Part shown: positions 6,211 to 10,306 of the stretch, one piece after another
Layout: the number at the start of each line of letters is the position of its first letter
Position numbering within the stretch: the first letter of the stretch is position 1
Source of the DNA: Actinomycetes bacterium
GTDB lineage: Bacteria; Actinomycetota; Acidimicrobiia; Acidimicrobiales; Palsa-688
Length of the DNA stretch: 10,306 bases
Reading direction: 5' to 3'
Assembly (NCBI GenBank): GCA_021827225.1
Contig: JAKAXG010000086.1
Span: 1-10,306, forward strand
The notes under the pieces: model-generated
What the model saw: only the letters and a program-made list of their open reading frames with translations
Told to the model about the DNA's origin: nothing
Database searches by the model: none
Translations under genes and position numbers: made by a program

Positions 6211-7205
6211 GCCCGGCACCCCCTCTGGGGATCGAGCTTGCCGATGGCCGCGCACTCTGCGATCAGGTTGTCGGGGACGACGAGGGTGGGGGCGACGAAG
6301 TCGGCGAACGGTCCCGAGCCGGTGACGTTGGCGCTGTAGCGGCTGAAGGCCGCGACCAGCGGTATGGCCTGCGCTACGTTGCTGCTGTCCTTGGCCAGGA
6401 ACTGTGACAGCGACTGCAGGTTCGCCAGCATCGGGTCCAGGATCGAGCGGTCACCGACGATGATGTGGTTCAGCTGGCCGGTGAGCTGTGTCGTGGTGGC
6501 CAGGAGGTTGTTGATGGCCGCCTTCCGCTGCTGGAGCACCTGCAGCAGCAGGGAGGACTGCCCGATCAGGTTGACCAGCTGGGCGCTGTGGCTGTTGAGC
6601 AGCGAGGTCAGCTGATCGGACTGCTTCACCAGGTTGGTGAGCTCCTGCTGGCGTCCGGCCAGCACCGCCGACAGCTGCGCCACCCCGTCGAGGGCGGCCT
6701 TGGTCTGCGCCGGGCTGTTGGCCGCGACGGTCTGGGTGAGCACCTTCAAGGCCTGGACGAGCTGCTTCAGGTTCGTCTTCTGGGTCTGGTTGGTGAGCTG
6801 GTTGAGGTCGCTCACCAGGGTGCCGGGGATGGTGGTGCGGCTCACCGGGATGGGGCCGTGGAGGCGGCCCGGTCCCTGCGGCACGAGCTCCAGGTACTCG
6901 ACGCCGACCGGGTTGAGCACCTTGACGTTGACGAGGGTGTCGGAACCGAGCCGGTGGTTACCGTTGATGCTGAAGGTCACCCGGGCCACGTCGCCGGCCA
7001 GGCGCATGCTGCTCACCGACCCGACCCGCACCCCGGCGATGGTGACCACGTCGCCGGGCTTCAGGCCGATGGCGGACTGGAAGTCGGCGCTGTAGGTGGT
7101 GGCCGTCAGCCGGCCGATGTTGAGCGCGAACAGGCCGGCGATGACCAGGACAACCGCCGATATGCCGGCGATGACGGCCAGGTTCAGCTCCCGGAACTTC
7201 CTCAT
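6207..7205 (-). CDS. mceC: MCE-family protein MceC
   Basis: Third MCE subunit, 332 residues, ATG start at 7205; no strong Shine-Dalgarno is visible, but the start places the membrane anchor (about 9-31) at the expected distance. The MCE domain covers about 37-110 (GDVVTIAGVRVGSVSSM ... PVGVEYLELVPQG). It is followed by a Gln/Leu/Asn-rich helical region (about 130-280) with heptad-like spacing of leucines, including QQELTNLVKQSDQLTSLL and LLLQVLQQRKAAINNLLA. The C-terminus, DNLIAECAAIGKLDPQRGC, holds the only two cysteines (C318, C330) and resembles MceC ends in other actinobacteria. Its stop TGA overlaps the TTG start of mceD (TTGA), so the two are probably translationally coupled. Confidence 0.94.
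   Translation of the reverse strand: MRKFRELNLAVIAGISAVVLVIAGLFALNIGRLTATTYSADFQSAIGLKPGDVVTIAGVRVGSVSSMRLAGDVARVTFSINGNHRLGSDTLVNVKVLNPVGVEYLELVPQGPGRLHGPIPVSRTTIPGTLVSDLNQLTNQTQKTNLKQLVQALKVLTQTVAANSPAQTKAALDGVAQLSAVLAGRQQELTNLVKQSDQLTSLLNSHSAQLVNLIGQSSLLLQVLQQRKAAINNLLATTTQLTGQLNHIIVGDRSILDPMLANLQSLSQFLAKDSSNVAQAIPLVAAFSRYSANVTGSGPFADFVAPTLVVPDNLIAECAAIGKLDPQRGCRA
6219..6226 (-). promoter_or_regulatory. Shine-Dalgarno deciding the TTG start of mceD
   Basis: AGAGGGGG on the minus strand, 8 nt upstream of TTG at 6210. It lies inside the 3' end of mceC. No comparable purine tract lies at a suitable distance from the in-frame upstream start at 6255, though that region was checked only by eye. 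Confidence 0.6.
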
Positions 7206-7236
7206 GGGCGGCTGGCCCCGGAGCGGATGGTGGCCG

Positions 7237-8307
7237 TCACTTGCACACCCCGGTGTGGACGGCCTGGTTACCGACGTAACCGGTCGGGATCGACAGCGGC
7301 GGGCTCTGCGGGACCCCGGGGGACAGCTTCACGCTGATCGGCCCGGAGGTGTGGATGCTCAGGTCGCAGACGTAGACCGACAGGTAGCTGCCCGAGCTGG
7401 AGGCCTTGTCGAGGGCGTTCATCAGGCCGGGCAGCCCCCGGATGACGGTGTCGAGCTGCGACTGGTTGGCGAGCAGCACGGCGCTCGCGTTGCGCAGCCC
7501 GGACAGGTCCTGGTCGAGGGTCGGCTGGACGTTGTTCAGCAGGTTGGAGGTGTTGGTGGTCAGCGTGCTCAGACCGGTCACTGCGGCGCCGATCTGCTGG
7601 CGCTGGCCGGCCAGGCCGCTGACGAGGGTGTCGAGGCCGTCGATCAGAGAGGAGAGCTGGGCGTCGTTGTGGTTCACGTTCGTTAGCAGCGGCGTGAGGT
7701 TGTCCAGAATCTGGTTGATGAGGCTCTGACGTGACGCCAGGTTCGACGTCAGGGATGCGGTCTGGTTGATGAGATTCCCCACCGCCCCCGACTCTCCCTG
7801 CAAGACGGCGATGATCGACCCGGTCAGCTCGTTGACCTGCGTAGGGTTGAGGGCGGCGAGCAGCGGCTGGAAGCCGGTGAACACCGTGGTCAGGTCCAGG
7901 CCCGGCTTGGTGTTCGACTCCGGGATGGTGGCGCCGGAGGCGAGGGGCCGGCCGCCGGCCGGTCCCTTGCTGATCTGCAGGTAGCGCTGGCCGAGGAGGT
8001 TCTCGAACTGGATCGAGGCCTGGGCGTGGGTGGTGAGATGGTCCGCGGACGCCACGGTGAAGTCGATCCGGGCCTGGTTGTCGGCGGTGAGGCTGACGCC
8101 GTTCACCTTGCCGACCTCGACCCCGGCGATGCGGACGGTGTCGCCCGATTGGAGTCCCGATGCGTTGGTGAAAAGGGCGTGGTATGAGGTCTGGGGCTGG
8201 CCCAGCCTCAGGTCCAGGAGCGTGGCGATGACGCTGACCGTGATGAGGACGGCCACCACGAAGAAGATCCCGAGTTTGATGAGGTTCGAGCGCTGGCTGC
8301 TGTTCAC
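7237..8307 (-). CDS. mceB: MCE-family protein MceB
   Basis: Second MCE subunit, 356 residues, GTG start with GAGG 8 nt upstream (8316-8319, overlapping the mceA stop). Domains: short N-terminus, membrane anchor at about 10-31, MCE domain at about 38-115 (GDTVRIAGVEVGKVNGV ... LLGQRYLQISKG), then the helical tube region to about 300. The segment LDLTTVFTGFQPLLAALNP (138-155) just after the MCE domain matches a stretch typical of MceB proteins. Two cysteines only, C314 and C355, both at the C-terminal end. It should sit anchored in the inner membrane with the rest outside, as one subunit of the hexamer. A 31-bp gap, the largest in the window, separates it from mceC; that gap shows no promoter or hairpin that I can support. 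Confidence 0.94.
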   Translation of the reverse strand: MNSSQRSNLIKLGIFFVVAVLITVSVIATLLDLRLGQPQTSYHALFTNASGLQSGDTVRIAGVEVGKVNGVSLTADNQARIDFTVASADHLTTHAQASIQFENLLGQRYLQISKGPAGGRPLASGATIPESNTKPGLDLTTVFTGFQPLLAALNPTQVNELTGSIIAVLQGESGAVGNLINQTASLTSNLASRQSLINQILDNLTPLLTNVNHNDAQLSSLIDGLDTLVSGLAGQRQQIGAAVTGLSTLTTNTSNLLNNVQPTLDQDLSGLRNASAVLLANQSQLDTVIRGLPGLMNALDKASSSGSYLSVYVCDLSIHTSGPISVKLSPGVPQSPPLSIPTGYVGNQAVHTGVCK

Positions 8308-8317
8308 CGGGACTACC

Positions 8318-9802
8318 TCACGACCCTGCGGTGATGGACGACAGCAGGGGCATCAGCACCACGGCGGCGAGCCCCGGCTGGGCGGGCGGCCGGCCCCCGT
8401 TCAGGGCGGCGGCGATGGCCTGCACCGCCTGCAACTCGGCGGCGTAGGGCGCGCTCGACGCGTCCGCGGCCACGCCCGCGGCGGGAGGCGGCGTACCGGC
8501 CCCGGACCGGTTGGCGGACGCCGCGCTCACCGTCTTGGCCGGGGCCGGGGCGATGATGCTGGAAGGCACCGAGGCCTCACCGACCGGCTGGGCGTCGGGG
8601 CTGCCCCCCACGCCGCAGTACGGGTTGCTCTCGCCGGGGTACTCGGGGCAGTTGGCCGAGGTGTAGGTCGCTGGGTTCACCATCGATCCGAGGGCCTGCG
8701 TGATCGATGCCGGGTTGTCGTATCCGAGGGCGGCGTTGACACCGGCGCTGATGTTGGCCACCGGCAGGTTGGCGTTCACCTTCAGGTACGGCCCCGATGA
8801 CTCGGCGGCGGCCACGGCGGAGGCGAACTGGGTCAAGCCGCTGAGGGTCTGCGACAGCTCCGTGGGGCTCTGGGTGACGTCCGCGAGGAGGGGACCGGAC
8901 TCGTTGAGCAGCGAAGGCAGGGATGTCTGCACCCTCTGCAGCACGCTGCCGAACTGGCCGACGGTGGAGGTGCCGGAGGTGAGCAACTGGTGCAGGGCCG
9001 TTTCCTGTGAGGTGATGGTCCCGGCGGTCACGGTCGAGTTGGAGATCGTTCCGAGCAGGTTGGGGGTGGCCTGGTTGACCTCGCCGCTGACCGGGGCGAG
9101 CAGCTTCAGGTCGGACTTGATGGTCGCCAGGTTGGGCACCACCGCCTGACCGAGATAGTTGGAGGTGCCGGCCAGGGTCCGGCCGAGCGCCCTGCCCTCG
9201 CCGTTCAGGGCGGTGGCGAATGCGGTCAGCGCGGTGTCCAGGGCCGCCGGGTGGACGGCGTGGAGCAGCTTGTACAGCTGCGTCACCGTGCCCTGCAGCG
9301 ATGTGGAGGGGGCCCCGCTGAAGGGGGCAATGACGTCGCCGCGCTGCAGGTGACCGGTGCCCGGCGTGGCCGGGGGCACCAGGTTGACGTACTGGTTGCC
9401 GAAGATCGAGAGCGGCGAGACCTGGGCCTCGACGTTACTCGGGATCCGGGGCAGGTTCTTCGGATAGATGAGGAACTGCACCTCCACCCCGCCGTTGGGG
9501 GCCTGGGTCTCGGATCCCACCTTGCCGACGGTGACGTTGCGGTACTCGACCGGGGCGGAGATCGGTACGGCGTTGCTGCCCTTGGGCAGCTGGGCGTTGA
9601 TCTTCACCACGTTGGTGAAGTGGCCGGTGAAGGTGAGGACGATCAGGTAGATAACCGTGACGACCACGACGGCCAGGAGCACGCCGAGCGCCGCCCGGGC
9701 CGGCCGGGACTCGCGCAGCGACTCCACGCTGTAGCGGCTGCGCTCCTGGGGGGCGCCGTCCCCGGGCGGGGGAGCCGGTCGATCGGTGAGTGTGGTAGCC
9801 AC
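8318..9802 (-). CDS. mceA: MCE-family protein MceA
   Basis: First of six MCE substrate-binding/channel subunits. The 494-residue protein starts at GTG, chosen because a GAGG Shine-Dalgarno lies 8 nt upstream. Domains: a Pro/basic cytoplasmic N-terminus (1-36), a single membrane anchor at about 37-58 (ALGVLLAVVVVTVIYLIVL), an MCE domain at about 62-143 with VEYRNVTVGKVG and a closing FGNQYVNLVPP, then a long alpha-helical region to about 330. By family knowledge that region joins the lipid-conducting tube. The C-terminal section contains two cysteines (C385, C396) in a Cys-Pro-x-Tyr ... Tyr-Cys-Gly context that resembles other actinobacterial MceA proteins. After about residue 400 comes an Ala/Pro/Ser-rich tail ending in a short hydrophobic stretch. 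It lies 10 bp after the permease gene and 10 bp before mceB. Family assignment is firm; the A designation comes from gene order and the C-terminus. Confidence 0.95.
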   Translation of the reverse strand: MATTLTDRPAPPPGDGAPQERSRYSVESLRESRPARAALGVLLAVVVVTVIYLIVLTFTGHFTNVVKINAQLPKGSNAVPISAPVEYRNVTVGKVGSETQAPNGGVEVQFLIYPKNLPRIPSNVEAQVSPLSIFGNQYVNLVPPATPGTGHLQRGDVIAPFSGAPSTSLQGTVTQLYKLLHAVHPAALDTALTAFATALNGEGRALGRTLAGTSNYLGQAVVPNLATIKSDLKLLAPVSGEVNQATPNLLGTISNSTVTAGTITSQETALHQLLTSGTSTVGQFGSVLQRVQTSLPSLLNESGPLLADVTQSPTELSQTLSGLTQFASAVAAAESSGPYLKVNANLPVANISAGVNAALGYDNPASITQALGSMVNPATYTSANCPEYPGESNPYCGVGGSPDAQPVGEASVPSSIIAPAPAKTVSAASANRSGAGTPPPAAGVAADASSAPYAAELQAVQAIAAALNGGRPPAQPGLAAVVLMPLLSSITAGS

Positions 9803-9810
9803 TACCGCCG

Positions 9811-9814
9811 CCTC
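9811..9814 (-). promoter_or_regulatory. Shine-Dalgarno of mceA, fused to the yrbE stop codon
   Basis: On the minus strand the permease stop TGA runs straight into GAGG (TGAGG), followed by 8 nt and the GTG start at 9802. The same TGAGG stop/SD fusion with 8-nt spacing lies before mceB (8316-8319, start GTG 8307). This supports the GTG starts of both genes and suggests coupled translation. Confidence 0.7.
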
Positions 9815-10306
9815 AACCCGAGACCTTGATCCCGCTCGACGTCCCCCAGAAGAGGATGGTCATGAGCATGTCGGAGAAGGCGATGGAAACCACGCTGGCC
9901 CGGATGGCGCGGCCCGCCGCCTTACCGACCCCTTCCGGGCCGCCGGCGGCGTTGTAGCCGTAGTAGCAGTGGATGGACGTGATGAGGATGGCGAAGACCA
10001 CGACCTTCACCACCGACAGGAGCACGTCGCGGCCGGTCAGGAACTCGTGGAAGTAGTGCTGGTAGGTGCCGGCGCCCTGATGGCCTACGGCTACGACGGT
10101 GATCTGGGTGGCCAGGTAGGACCCGGCCAGGGCGGCCAGGTACAGCGGGATCGCCACGGTGAGGGCGGCCATGATCCGGGTCGTGACCAGGTAGGCGAGC
10201 GACGGGACGCTCATCACCTCGAGGGCGTCGATCTCGTCGGTGACCCGCATGGCGCCGAGCTCCGAGGTGAAGCGGCATCCCATCTGGGCGGCCAGACCGA
10301 AGGCGG
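9813..10306 (-). CDS. yrbEB: YrbE/MlaE-family ABC permease, probably YrbEB (C-terminal part, 5' end outside window)
   Basis: This is the last 163 residues of an integral-membrane permease of the MlaE/YrbE family, which forms the inner-membrane core of MCE lipid transporters and couples to an MceG/Mkl-type ATPase. The reading frame is open to the right window edge (residues AFGLAAQ precede the first visible Met at 10283), so the true start is upstream; the family usually has about 250-290 residues. Seen directly: the family signature ELGAMRVTDEIDALEVM near the start of the visible part, hydrophobic segments around TTRIMAALTVAIPLYLAALA and VVKVVVFAILITSIHCYYGY, the glycine-rich motif YNAAGGPEGVG, and a last hydrophobic segment ending at SGIKVSG. 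Its position directly before mceA suggests the second of the usual yrbEA-yrbEB pair; the A/B assignment is inferred from position only. The stop overlaps the mceA Shine-Dalgarno sequence. Confidence 0.93.
   Translation of the reverse strand, partial: AFGLAAQMGCRFTSELGAMRVTDEIDALEVMSVPSLAYLVTTRIMAALTVAIPLYLAALAGSYLATQITVVAVGHQGAGTYQHYFHEFLTGRDVLLSVVKVVVFAILITSIHCYYGYNAAGGPEGVGKAAGRAIRASVVSIAFSDMLMTILFWGTSSGIKVSG

Noticed and set aside
4987..6339. Long plus-strand open frame (450 codons) opposite mceD and the end of mceC
   Set aside because: Low-complexity Gly/Arg/Val/Gln composition, lying wholly antisense to clear MCE genes. The same holds for the plus-strand frames at 4058-4990, 6465-7337 and 9251-9829.
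7206..7236. The mceB-mceC gap as a possible internal promoter or attenuator
   Set aside because: Only 31 bp, GC-rich, with no recognisable -10/-35 elements or stem-loop.
1..10306. Terminators, RNA genes, CRISPR arrays, insertion sequences
   Set aside because: No hairpin followed by a T-run, no tRNA/rRNA-like sequence, no regularly spaced repeats and no transposase or terminal inverted repeats were seen on either strand.

Overview
The window is one compact, single-strand (minus) stretch of a mce (MCE-family lipid transporter) operon from a high-GC actinobacterium; by eye GC is roughly two thirds. The order of genes (YrbE/MlaE permease, six consecutive MCE proteins with the fifth a lipoprotein, then a Mce-associated 'Mas' membrane protein) is the hallmark of the mce operons of Mycobacterium, Rhodococcus, Nocardia, Streptomyces and relatives. 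The genus cannot be settled from the sequence. The genes downstream of mas are not ones I recognise from the classical mycobacterial mce1-4 operons.

Layout, in direction of transcription (right to left): the 3' part of a YrbE permease, probably YrbEB (10306-9813, cut by the window edge); MceA (9802-8318); MceB (8307-7237); MceC (7205-6207); MceD (6210-5047, TTG start); MceE lipoprotein (5050-3974); MceF (3977-2871); Mas-type protein with a very acidic cytoplasmic tail (2868-2152); two exported proteins, here called S1 (2152-1331) and S2 (1334-201), which are diverged paralogues of each other; and the start of a further lipoprotein (220-1, cut by the window edge). No gap exceeds 31 bp and many junctions overlap (TTGA, ATGA, GTGA, TGATG), so everything is probably co-transcribed and often translationally coupled. 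No promoter, terminator, RNA gene, mobile element or CRISPR array is visible; the promoter must lie beyond the right edge and the terminator beyond the left edge.

How the parts should work together: from family knowledge, YrbE proteins form the membrane permease driven by an ATPase (MceG/Mkl, usually encoded elsewhere and not seen here). MceA-F each supply one MCE domain to a hexameric ring and a helical segment to a long hydrophobic tube that carries lipids or sterols across the periplasm. Mas proteins stabilise or assist the complex. The substrate cannot be told from the sequence. By position and export signals, S1, S2 and the partial lipoprotein are candidate extracytoplasmic accessory factors of this transporter. 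They are the least explained and most interesting part of the window.
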